Positions 11,401-23,400 of a DNA stretch of 64,000 nt are shown in pieces; the first letter of the stretch is position 1; each line of letters starts with the position of its first letter. Origin of the DNA: Hirundichthys speculiger (taxonomy: Eukaryota > Chordata > Actinopteri > Beloniformes > Exocoetidae); assembly GCA_018398805.1 (NCBI GenBank), contig JAGFBZ010002023.1, positions 1 through 64,000 on the forward strand, written 5' to 3'. The position numbers and the translations under genes were made by a program. A model generated the notes under the pieces. The model did not search any database and was not told the DNA's origin. It saw only the letters and a list, made by a program, of their open reading frames with translations.

Positions 11401-14400
11401 GTCTCTGGGGGTCTCCATGGTCTCTGGAGGTCTCCATGGTCTCTGGAGGTCTCCATGGTCTCTGGAGGTCTCCATGGTTTCTGGAGGTCTCCATGGTCTC
11501 TGGGGGTCTCCATGGTCTCTGGGGGTCTCCATCGATTCTGGAGGTCTCCATCGTGGAGCATTGTGGTCTTCGTGTTGATTTGACCTAATAATAATAATAA
11601 TACATTTTATTTAAAGGCGCCTTTCAAGACCCTCAAGGTCACCGTACAAACATTAAAAAAAAACAGTTAAAAATGTAAAAACAGTTAAAATATTAAATTA
11701 AAATTTGCAGCAGCACAATGTTGGTTAGAGTGAGTAAGCTTGTTTAAAAAGGTGGGTTTTCAAGCGGGATTTGAAGATGGATAGTGAATTAATGTTTCTG
11801 ATGTCAGGAGGGAGGGAGTTCCAAAGGCGGGGGGCAGAGCGGCTGAAGGCTCTGGACCCTATAGTGGACAGACGGGCTGGTGGCACGATGAGGCTGAGGG
11901 ATGAGGCAGACCTGAGAGTTCGGATGGGAGTGTTGATGTGGAGGAGGTCAAGAGGGTACGGGGGAGCGATGTTAGGGATGGCCTTGAATGTGTAAGCAGA
12001 ATTTTTAAAGTCGATGCGATGTGTGATTGGGAGCCAGTGGAGTTGCTGGAGAACAGGTGTGATGTGGCTGATCGATGGTGTCCTGGTGATGATACGGGCG
12101 GGCAGCGTTCTGGACCAGTTGGAGCTTATGGATGGATTTGTGGGGGAGACCAAAGAAAGGGAGTTGCAGTAGTCCCAGGCGGGATGTAATCAGAGTGTGG
12201 ACCAGGATGGCGGTGTGTGTTAGGAGTGAGGGATGGACGTAGGCGATTAATGTTACGTAGATGGAAGTAGGCAGACTGGGTAATATTATTGATGTGGGAT
12301 TGGAATGATAGAGTGCTGTCGAGGATGACACCCAGACTCTTAACCTGAGGGGAGGGGGGAAACAGAGGAGGTGTCGATGGGGATGGTGAAAACTGGGGAG
12401 GGTTAGTGAGGGTGGATTTGGAGCCAATTAGGAGGACCTCAGTTTTATCGCTGTTGAGTTTGAGAAAATTTGAAGAGAACCAGGATTGGATTTCATGTAA
12501 ACAGTCACAGAGGGAGGAGGGGCAGGAGGTGGAGGAGGGTTTGGTGGAAAGGTAGAGCTGGGTATCGTCTGCATAACAGTGGAATTGGATATTATATTTA
12601 CGGAACAGGTGACCAAGAGGGAGGAGATAGATTATGAACAGGATGGGACCAAGGACAGAGCCCTGGGGAACACCAGAGGAGAGGGGAGATGGTTGGGATG
12701 TAAAAGTTTTCAACTGAATGAACTGAGTACGGCCAGAGAGATATGATTTTTGAACCAGTCCAGGGGTGTGTCAGATATACCAATAGTTTGCTAGTCTGTC
12801 GAGGAGGATGGTGTGGGAAATTGTATCAAAGGCTGCTGTCAGGTCGAGGAGGATGAGGATGCTAAGTAGATTGGAATCAGCTGCCATCAGGAGGTCATTA
12901 GTGATTTTTATGAGGGCTGTCTCTCTGTACTATGACGTGGGCGGAAACCAGACTGGAACTGTTCATAGAGGTTATTGGTAGAGAGATGAGTATGAACCTG
13001 TGATGCCACTGCTTTTTCCAGGATTTTTGCAAGAAATGGCAAGTTAGAAATCAGACGAAGGTTATTGAAGTTGTTGGGGTCTGAACCTGGTTTCTTAAGT
13101 ATGGGTGTTACTGCAGCAGATTTAAGAGATGAAGGAACAGTACCAGAGGTGAGGGAGGAATGTATGATGGCAGTGATCAGGGGCAGCAGAGAGGGGAGGC
13201 AGGTCATGACCAGAGGAGTCGGCAGGGGGTCAAGCTGGCAAGTCGATGATTTGGATTTCTGAATGAGGTCAGACACGTCAGCAGCAGAAGGAAGTTGGAA
13301 GCTTGAGAGTGGTTGAAAGGGAGGAGCATGGAGAATCGGAGGAGATGGGCTGCAGCAGGAGGTATGAGGGGTCAGTTGCTGGTGAATCTTGACTATTTTT
13401 TGCATAGAAAAATGACATCAGAGAATTACAGTGATCAGTGGAATAGAAATGAGGGGAAGAGAGTCAGGAGGACGTAGAGAGTTGTTGACCACAGAGAACA
13501 GGGCCCTAGTGTTACCATCACCAGCACTGATTAGTCCAGTAAGTAGTTAGATTTGGCTGAGGAGAGAGGGTTTGTCTTTATAATGAAGTATGTGAGCATG
13601 ATACATTTGCTTGTGGACAGTAAGTCCAGTTTTTGTAAAGCCTCTCCAGTTGACGTCCTTTGGCCTTGAGTTGATTAGTTGAGGTGAAAACCAGGGAGGC
13701 AGAGTGGGTGAATGACACAGTCCGAGTTTTTACAGGAGCAATTGAGTTCAGCAGAAATGTGGAGACCATCATTGTAGTGTGAAACCAGTTGATCAGGAGT
13801 GCAAGAGTGGCTGATGCTGGGGAGATTGTCAATACCTATTGTGAGCGCTGCCAAATCAATGTTTTTGATATTGCGAAATGAAATAAGACGTGACTGTTTA
13901 GTTTTGGATAGTGTTATGCTTACATTGAATGAAATTAACTTGTGATCAGAAATGGGGAGATCGGCAGCAGAACAGTTTAAAAGGAGTGACATCAGAGCAG
14001 CAGACCAGATCCAGTATATGCCCCCCTTAGAGTGGGTAGGGAAATCAATATGCTGTTGTAGTCCAAAGCTGTCCAGGCAAGATGTAAAATCCTTAGTAAA
14101 AGCATGATTGACGTTGTCCATATGTATATTAAAATCACCAAGAAGGATTATATTGGAGGAGAGTGAGCAGATATGAGTGAGAAAAAGCAGAGAAGTCATT
14201 AATGAAATGCTTGTTAGGTTTGGGTGGACGGTAGATAGTGGCTAAAACAGTTGGAGTTGGTCCGTTCAGTTTGGAGAGCCACTGATTCAAATGACAGATG
14301 TGCTGGCACTGTGACAGGCGACACCTTCCAGGTATCGCGGTAGATTATCGCGAGACCCTCCTCCTCTGCCGGTGAGACGGGACTGACACATGTAAACAAA

Positions 14401-17400
14401 CCCAGGTGGAGTGGACTCGTTCAACTGGGAAAAGTCATCGGGATGCTGCCATGTCTCTGTTACACAGAAAAAGTCATACTTGCGGTCAAGGAGGAGGTCC
14501 TGCAGAAGGTGTCCCTTGCCCGTAAGGGAGCGGATGTTTAAATAGTCCAACTTTGACATCGCTGCGCTCGTTGGTGAAGCTAACGTTAGCCGACCTGGCT
14601 AGGCTCGCTAACACACTGCAGTCCGCTTCCTACCGGAGTTTCTCTCGGTGGGACGGCGGGTTGTAGACCAGATGGTGTTTATGGCAGTGGAGTCGTCGAT
14701 ATGGTTAGCTTCGTCGGGATCCACGGTGGATGTATTTCCGATGGGGAGGGCGGGCGATGTCCGGGCAGAGATGCAGTACCACAGCGGTGGATCAAACAGG
14801 CGGAACCGGAGTTGGAGGAGCTCAGCAGCCGTGTATTGGAGCAAGGCTGACGATGGATTTAATATGATGGACAGGGTAATCCAGACAAGCACAAGCCGCA
14901 CATCCAGGCTGTAGATCCACATGATGTGTAGGCTACGGGTGGAGAGTAACGTTACCGGACAGCAGGTTACGAGTGAGAGAGTCCGCAACACGCCACAGGT
15001 AACGTTACAAGCAATCCAACAAACACAAAATATTGACAGACTGATTTTGATGGTAGACCAGATTAAAACCAACTAGCCACGTTCACTCAGAGTATATCTA
15101 CTGCAAAGTCCAATATCGATTTTAAATCACAAGAGCCGGAGAGCAGCGGCAGCAAATTGCGCCAGCGTTCACTCAGTTGTGCGTGTTCTCTCACAGTGAC
15201 CTGTCCCCTGTCGTGTCCTGCAGCTCCGTAGCGTGAAGGAGACGCCTCAGCACACGGAGGAGGAGGTGGGAGCCTTCACCAGGCTCATCGAGGCCATGGG
15301 CTTCACCGGTTCACTCAAGTACAACAAATGGGTGAGTGGACAGACGGGGACGTTGGACATTCAGCCTGGAAAGGAGAGGCTGTCTCCAACCAGCTGAGAT
15401 CACGTCTTCTGCTCCTGTAACTACGTTAGTCTGCTGAATCATGTTCATCATTTCCCTCCTCTGGTGGTTTAATAAAAGTTAAATTACAGATTTAAGATTA
15501 AAGTTTATCTGGTGAAGCAGGTTAGATGTGTGTGAGCTCCAGCTAACCGTAACCCCTAACCCCTAACCCTTACCCCTAACCCTTACCCCTACCCCTAACC
15601 CCTACCCCTAACCCTTACCCCTAACCCTTACCCCTAACCCCTAACCCCTAACCCTAACCCCTTACCCCTTACCCCCCTTACCCCTAACCCTAACCCCTAA
15701 CCCCTAACCCCTAACCCCTCCCCTAACCCGAACCCCTAACCCCCTAACCCTAACCCCTTACCCCAACCCTTACCCCTAACCCTAACCCCTAACCCCTTAC
15801 CCTAACCCTTACCCCTAACCCTAACTCCTAACTCCGAACCCCTAACCCTAACCCCTAACCCTAACCCCGACTAACCCTAACCCCTTACCCCTTACCCCCT
15901 TACCCCTAACCCCTAACTCCTAACCCTAACCCCTAACCCCTTAACCCCTTACCCCTAACCCCTAACCCTAACCCTAACCCTAACCCCTTAACCCTTAACC
16001 CTTAACCCCTAACCCCTAACCCCTAACCCCTAACCCCTAACTCCTAACCTAACTCCTAACCCCTAACCCCTAACCCTAACTCCTAACCCCTAGCCCTAAC
16101 TGTAACCCTGAAGCTTCAAAGATGTTCTTCTGTCGTCTCCAGAAAATCAAGATTGCTGCCTTACGCATGTACACGTGCTGCGTGGAGAGAGTCAACTACG
16201 ACGAGTTCTTTGACCGTGAGTCTGCTGCTGTCTCCCACAATGCACCTTCGTTTCAGCCCGACAGCCCCGACACCCCTAACACCCTAGAACCTGACATCCC
16301 TAAGACCTGACACCCTAAAATCCGCCACCCCTAACACCTTAAAACCTGACACCCCTAACACCCTAGAACCTGACACCCCTAACACCCTAGAACCTGACAC
16401 CCCAAGAACCCAACACCCCTAACACCCTAAAACCTGACACCCCAAGAACCCAACACCCCTAACACCCTAAAACCTGACACCCCTAGAAACCCCTAACACC
16501 CCCCTAACACCCTAGAACCCCCTACACCCTAACACCTGACACACCCCTACACCCCTAACACCCTAGAACCTGACACCCCTAAAACAACACCCCTAACCCT
16601 AAACCCGACCCCCTAAACCCTAAAACCTGACACCCCCTAACACCCTAACTGACCCCCCCTAAACCACCCTAAAACCCCTAACCACCCCTAACCCCACCCT
16701 ACCTAACACCCTAGAACCCCCACCTAACACCCTAGAACCACCCCTACACCCTAAAACCCCCACCCTAAACCCCACCCCTAACACCTAACACCCTAACCCC
16801 TAACCCCCTACCCGACACCCTAAAACCCCTAACCCCTACACCCTAAAACCTGACACCCCTAAAAACCTGACACCCTAAACCCCTAACACCCCTAACACCC
16901 TAGAACCTGACACCCCTAACACCCTAAAACCTGACACCCCTAAAACCCTAGAACCTGACACCCCTAACACCCTAAACCTGACACCCCCTAAAACCCCTAA
17001 CAACCCTACAAACCTGACATCCCTAAAACCCCTAGAACCTGACACCCCTAAAACCCCTAGAACCTGAACCCCTCCGACCCCCCTACCCCTAACACCCTAA
17101 CACCCCCCTAGAACCTACCCCCCCCCCCTAACACCCCTAGAACCCCCTCCCCCCTAAACCCTAGAACCCCTACACCCCTAAACCCTACCCCCCTAGAACC
17201 CCTAGACCAGACACCCCTAACACCCTAGAACCAGACACCCCTAACACCCTAGAACCTGACACCCCTAACACCCTAAAACCAGACACCCCTAAAACCCTAG
17301 AACCCGACAGTGACGTACTGATACTTTACCTGGAGAAGCTCAGGTGTTCTTCACTCTGACATCAGCTGCTGCTTCTGTCTTGCGTCCTGATGAACCACCT

Positions 17401-20400
17401 GTAACGACACCTGTGCTGTTTCAGGATGCTCCCTCCCAGACACACTCAACTCCTGGTTCCTGATCGCTCAGCTGCACGTGTGGTGAGTCGAGCAAACTCA
17501 GAAACACCTGAGAGAGCACCTGAGAACACCTGCAGGGCCAGGCAGCTTCAGCATGTTTGGGGTTTCCTTCGGTCATCAGGCGCCAGAACCAGGACTAGAA
17601 TCCAGCTGCTACACACAGTAGCCTGTTAGCAGCTTAAAGTTACGACTGCACAGAAGAAATAACTTTCTACAGGCAATCAATCAATCAATCAATCACTTTA
17701 TTTGTCCCCAAAGGGGTGATTAGTTTTTCAAGAGGAGGAACACACAAAGCTAAATATACAACCCCAGCTATACAACTAGCAACCCCAGTGACACATATTA
17801 GACCCAAATGACGTTTATAGACGTCAATAACAGGTACTGATGCTCAGAAAATGAATGTAGAGTAGCATAGCCAATATAGGCTACTTAACAAAAACAGAAT
17901 AGCCTTTAACTACTTGGTTTGTTTTTTGTTTTGTTGCACTTCCTGCTAGAGCGCCCCCTGAGGGCTGAAGAAAAATTCATAGAAAAGCCGCATCTCTGTA
18001 TTAGCCTCATGGTTTAAAGCGGGGGACAAAAGTAGCGGCTTATAGTCCGGAAAATACGGTAGTAGGCTAACAGCTTACAGTAAACATTAAAAGCTAATAG
18101 GAAACAGGCTAACCTAGCTCCTTGGGGCTCACAGGCTAGGCTAACAGACCCAGACAGTGTGAGTCGTGACTCCACTGTGGTGTTTGATCAATATGATCAG
18201 GATCAATACTGCAGAATATGGACCTTTAGGCTGAGCTCTTCTGTAAAAATGACTATGAATAAATATCTATAAATTAGTTCTGGAAGCGATTACGATGCTA
18301 ACATGTTAGCCTGTCCATGGGATTCTCAGTGTTATTTTCGCATTGATGCTAATGATCCCAGTGTGACTTTGAGGTTTGTGGTTTTTTTCACGTCTGTATA
18401 TTTTTATGTTTTACATCATAATCGATCATCTGATGTTGGTAGTTGTAGTATCGGACTATAAGTATTTTTTTTATTTATTGTTCTGCAGTTTCTGCTTCAG
18501 AAAGTTCAGGATGCGTCTCCTTTAAGACCAGGTGTGATGATGATGCAGTTTTTCTGGTGTTTGTGTTCTCAGGATGTGTTTGGTGAGGATGAGACAGGAA
18601 GGCAGAGAGGGGAAGTACATGTGTCACTACATCGTCCACTCCATGTGGGAGGATGTGGAGCAGAGGAGCAAAATCATGGGGGTGAGTCGTCACTCCCGCT
18701 AAACGAAACATCAGGTCTGAGGATGGACCCCTGAGGGCCACCTGGTTCCACTGAGGCAGCTGTACCAGGGAGCTAACAGCCAGCTAGCAACCAGCTGCTA
18801 CCAACACTAGCCTGTTATCGCTTTAAAGCTGAGCTGCTACCAACACTAGCCTGTTAGCGCTTTGAAGCTGAGCTGCTACCAACACTAGCCTGTTAGCGCT
18901 TTGAAGATGATCCCTCCCAGTCACCACAGGTGTGCCCCAGGGCTCTGTCCTGGGGCCCCTCCTCTTCATCACTTACCTACTCCCCCTTGGTCAAATCATG
19001 TATGTTGGTGTTTTTTTTTTAATTGTACTTGTGTTTTATTGTTCTTTTTATTCCGTACAGCGACCTTGGGTGTCCTGAAAGGCGCTTTTAAATAAAATGT
19101 ATTATTCTATATTAATATAAAGCCGAGCTGCTACCAACACTAGCCTGTTAGCGGTTTTAGACTCTGAGACAGTTTCTCCAGAACATCTGTGGATTCGGTC
19201 TCATCTTTGGTGCTTCACCATCAGACATCGGGCTCAAGAAAACTCTTCTCCATTCATGGACCCACTAGAATCTGAGACAGACCAGAACCAGTTTTGATCT
19301 GTCAGATGGTTTCTGTCCAGTCTGGTTCCTCTGGACTGGACCTCAGATGCTGTTAGAGAGAGCAACCAATCAGAGAACTGAAGCACATGACTCAGGCTCT
19401 GTTGTGATTGGTCCGGTATGTTCTGTACCGGTGGAGGTGAACAGCAGGCAGGCATGTCTTTTTTTTCCTTTTTATTTTATTTTATTTGTTAGAACTTCAA
19501 ACTACAGACATGTTAATTGAGTTTTAAACAGTCACATTTGCAAATTTTCATTAAAAATTAATGATTTAAAAAAACAAAGTTGTCACTTTATGAAAAAAGA
19601 AAAACGAATACATGTGAAAAGATTTGTTGGATTTAAAAAAGTGCAGTTTGTGTGCGTGTGAGAAAAATCACAAGAGGAAATAATTTCAACTTTACAAGAA
19701 AAAAGATACTGAAATTTATTTTTCTTTTCAAACCATTTGATTGACATCCAACCAATTAGAGAAAGGAATACTGAGGTTCCTCTGTGGTTCTGCTGCAGCT
19801 CCTCTGCCGTTCCTCCTTGGTTCTGCTGCGGTTCCTTCCTGGTTCCTCGGCGGTTCCTCTGTGGTTCTACTGCAGCTCCTCTGCTGTCCTCCTTGGTTCT
19901 GCTGCGGTTCCTTCCTGGTTCTACTGTGGTTCCTCTGTGGTTCTGCTGCGGTTCCTCGGCGGTCCCTCCTTGGTTCTGCTGCGGTTCCTTCCTGGTTCTA
20001 CTGTGGTTCCTCTGTGGTTCTGCTGCGGTTCCTCCTTGGTTCTGCTGCGGTTCCTCTGCCGTTCCTCCTTGGTTCTGCTGCGGTTCCTTCCTGGTTCTAC
20101 TGTGGTTCCTCTGTGGTTCTGCTGCGGTTCCTCGGCGGTTCCTCCTTGTTTCTGCTGCGGTTCCTCTGTGATTCTACGCAGTTCCTCTGCCTCTGCCGTT
20201 CCTCCTTGGTTCTGCTGCGGTTCCTCTGCCGTTCCTCCTTGGTTCTACTGCGGTTCCTCCTTGGTTCTACTGCAGTTCCTCCTTGGTTCTACTGTGGTTC
20301 CTCTGTGGTTCCTCTGCCGATCCTCCTTGGTTCTACTGCGGTTCCTCCTTGGTTCTACTGCGGTTCCTCCATGGTTCTGCTGTGGTTCTTCTGAGGTTCA

Positions 20401-23400
20401 TCTGTGGTTCTACTGCAGTTCCTCTGCCGTTCCTCCTTGGTTCTGCTGCGGTTCCTTCCTGGTTCTGCTGCGGTTCCTTGGCGGTTCCTCTGGTTCTACT
20501 GCAGCTCCTCTGCTGTCCTCCTTGGTTCTGCTGCGGTTCCTTCCTGGTTCTACTGTGGTTCCTCTGTGGTTCTGCTGCGGTTCCTCGGCGGTCCCTCCTT
20601 GGTTCTGCTGCGGTTCCTTCCTGTTCCTCTACTGTGTTCCTCTGTGGTTCTGCTGTGGTTCCTCCTGCGGTTCCTCGGTTCCTCCTTGTTTCTGCTGCGG
20701 TTCCTCTGTGATTCTACTGCAGTTCCTCTGCCGTTCCTCCTTGGTTCTGCTGCGGTTCCTCTGCCGTTCCTCCATGGTTCTACTGCGGTTCCTCCTTGGT
20801 TCTACTGCAGTTCCTCCTTGGTTCTACTGTGGTTCCTCTGTGGTTCCTCTGCCGATCCTCCTTGGTTCTACTGCGGTTCCTCCTTGGTTCTACTGCGGTT
20901 CCTCCATGGTTCTGCTGTGGTTCTTCTGAGGTTCATCTGTGGTTCTACTGCAGTTCCTCTGCCATTCCTCTCCGTTCCTCCTTGGTTCTGCTGCGGTTCC
21001 TTCCTGGTTCTGCTGCGGTTCCTCGGCGGTTCCTCTGGTTCTACTGCAGCTCCTCTGCTGTCCTCCTTGGTTCTGCTGCGGTTCCTTCCTGGTTCTACTG
21101 TGGTTCCTCTGTGGTTCTGCTGCGGTTCCTCGGCGGTCCCTCCTTGGTTCTGCTGCGGTTCCTTCCTGGTTCTACTGTGGTTCCTCTGTGGTTCTGCTGC
21201 GGTTCCTCGGCGGTTCCTCCTTGTTTCTGCTGCGGTTCCTCTGTGATTCTACTGCAGTTCCTCTGCCGTTCCTCCTTGGTTCTGCTGCGGTTCCTCTGCC
21301 GTTCCTCCTTGGTTCTACTGCGGTTCCTCCTTGGTTCTACTGCAGTTCCTCCTTGGTTCTACTGTGGTTCCTCTGTGGTTCCTCTGCCGATCCTCCTTGG
21401 TTCTACTGCGGTTCCTCCTTGGTTCTACTGCGGTTCCTCCATGGTTCTGCTGTGGTTCTTCTGAGGTTCATCTGTGGTTCTGCTGCGGTTCCTCTGCCGT
21501 TCCTCCTTGGTTCCTCTGCCGTTCCTCCTTGGTTCTACTGCCGTTCCTCCTTGGTTCTATTGTGGTTCCTCCTTGGTTCTACTGTGGTTCCTCTGTGGTT
21601 CTACTGCGGTTCCTCCTTGGTTCTACTGTGGTTCATCTGCTGTTCCTCGGTTCTGCTGCAGTTCCTCAGCGGTTCCTCTGTGGTTCCTTCAGCCAGACTC
21701 CCCCACATCTCACGGCGGTTCTTTACTCATCTGTTGGACATCTCTGAATGTTTGAGACTTGAAAAAGAAATAATGTGATGTCATTCATCACCTCTGATTT
21801 CTCCGCTGCTGGACGGCGTTCCAAACCTGGACTCCAGAACTCAAACACAGAGTTCTGATCTGTGTTCTGTTTCACCTCCGTTGGTGATTCAGTTCTTGGG
21901 TTTTGTTTGTCAAACATCAGAGTTCGGAGGTCAAGTGTTCAGGTTCAGTTTGGTCTGAGTCACAGTTCTGGAAGCTGAAGCTCTGGTTTTTGTGAGCGGA
22001 CCGGCGGCACCGTCACGGTTTGTTTTCAAGGCGGCGGTCCAGACTCCCTGACGTCTGACGGAGAACTTCAGCGGCCTCAGAAACGGACCGGCCGGCTTCC
22101 AGAAGTCAACGTCATCCCGTGAAACAAACATTCTCTGTTTGAGGAGCGTTTCCTCCTCAGAAGCAGCTGCTGTTTGTTTAAACTTTTACATCAGCATAAT
22201 TCTCCCTACAAGCAGGAAGTGGGTCCAGATCCCCGGAGACGGAGGCTGGCGGCCGCCGTCTCGCCTGCAGAGCCGCCGCTCTGTTCTCTGCTGCTGGAGC
22301 AGCTCCAGGAGGCTCGTTGGCGTCACTCAGGAGCAGAAGTCCTGAAGCTCAGGAGTTTCTGCTCTCAGAGCAGATCAATAACCAGAGTTACCCAGATGGA
22401 CCTTCCTGAGATGAACCCACGTTCAGGATCACCGATGTCACCAGCTGTAGGTAGAGATCACTGGTACAACCGACTGAGATCAGTTTCCTCCAGGATGGTT
22501 GGACTCCTCAGACTGGAGAAGTTCAGTCATCAGAGTAGAGCTGCTGCTCTTCCTCCTGGAGAGGAGTTTCAGACATGTCCAACCTGGAGAAGACCAGGAG
22601 ACCTGGTAGATGGAGGTCTGGACCTCAACCTGACTACTGATGAGAGGAAGAGGATGGATGGATGGATGGATGGATGAGTTTCCGGCTCGTAGCTCCGCCT
22701 ACGTCACATTCGTCCTTCTTCTGATTGGTTCTCTGTTCAGTGGTGAAAAATACGTTTTTTTTTTCCACCAAACCTTTTTTCCTCGTAAAGGTTTTGTTAT
22801 CATTTATTTACTTATTTATTTTATCCTAGAAAAAGAACTTTCACTTTTAATCAAACTTGTAACTGTTGTCTCTTAAAACTGGAACGTTTGGAACGTTTGC
22901 TGAAATCACCACTTTTTCCCAGAAAGTTGTGAATTTTCTCAGAAAATCATGATTTTTTTTTTCTCTTTTTTTTTCTTGTAAAATCATGAATATATCTGAC
23001 CAATCAGAAGACAGATAATCTGCTGTTGGTTTGAGATAAAAATCATCTTTGTGTTCTGAGGTGGAACTGATCTTTACAGGATCAAAGCTGAGTTTTATTA
23101 AAAATGTCATTAGTGATCAGTGTGTGATGCACCAGAAGTAATCAGATTACAGTGGTGACTGATGGTTAATCTGCTGTGGGAGTTTCAGAGGATCTCTAGA
23201 AACTGTAAATGGAAGCAGAAGATCTGCTGATCAAAAACAGGTTTTAAAGACAGCGATGAGGAAAATAACTGGTTTCTGTCTGTGTTCCAGATCGACGCCA
23301 TCCACAGGAAGGAGGCCATGAAAGCCATGACTGAAACCTTCTACGCAGCCATATTTGGATACGATGAGGTGAGTCACTCACGTACACGAGGACTTTGAAG

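Noticed and set aside
10223..11561. Minus-strand 366-codon frame with [15 protein letters not shown] repeats
   Set aside because: 19-bp minisatellite; the peptide is the translation of three rotated units.
11583..15175. Active LINE
   Set aside because: Despite endonuclease, YADD box and 3' tail being present, the frame is split by several frameshifts.
19741..21778. Cys/Leu/Phe-rich frames of 140-380 codons
   Set aside because: All three + frames are open because the short unit lacks stops; repeat by-product.
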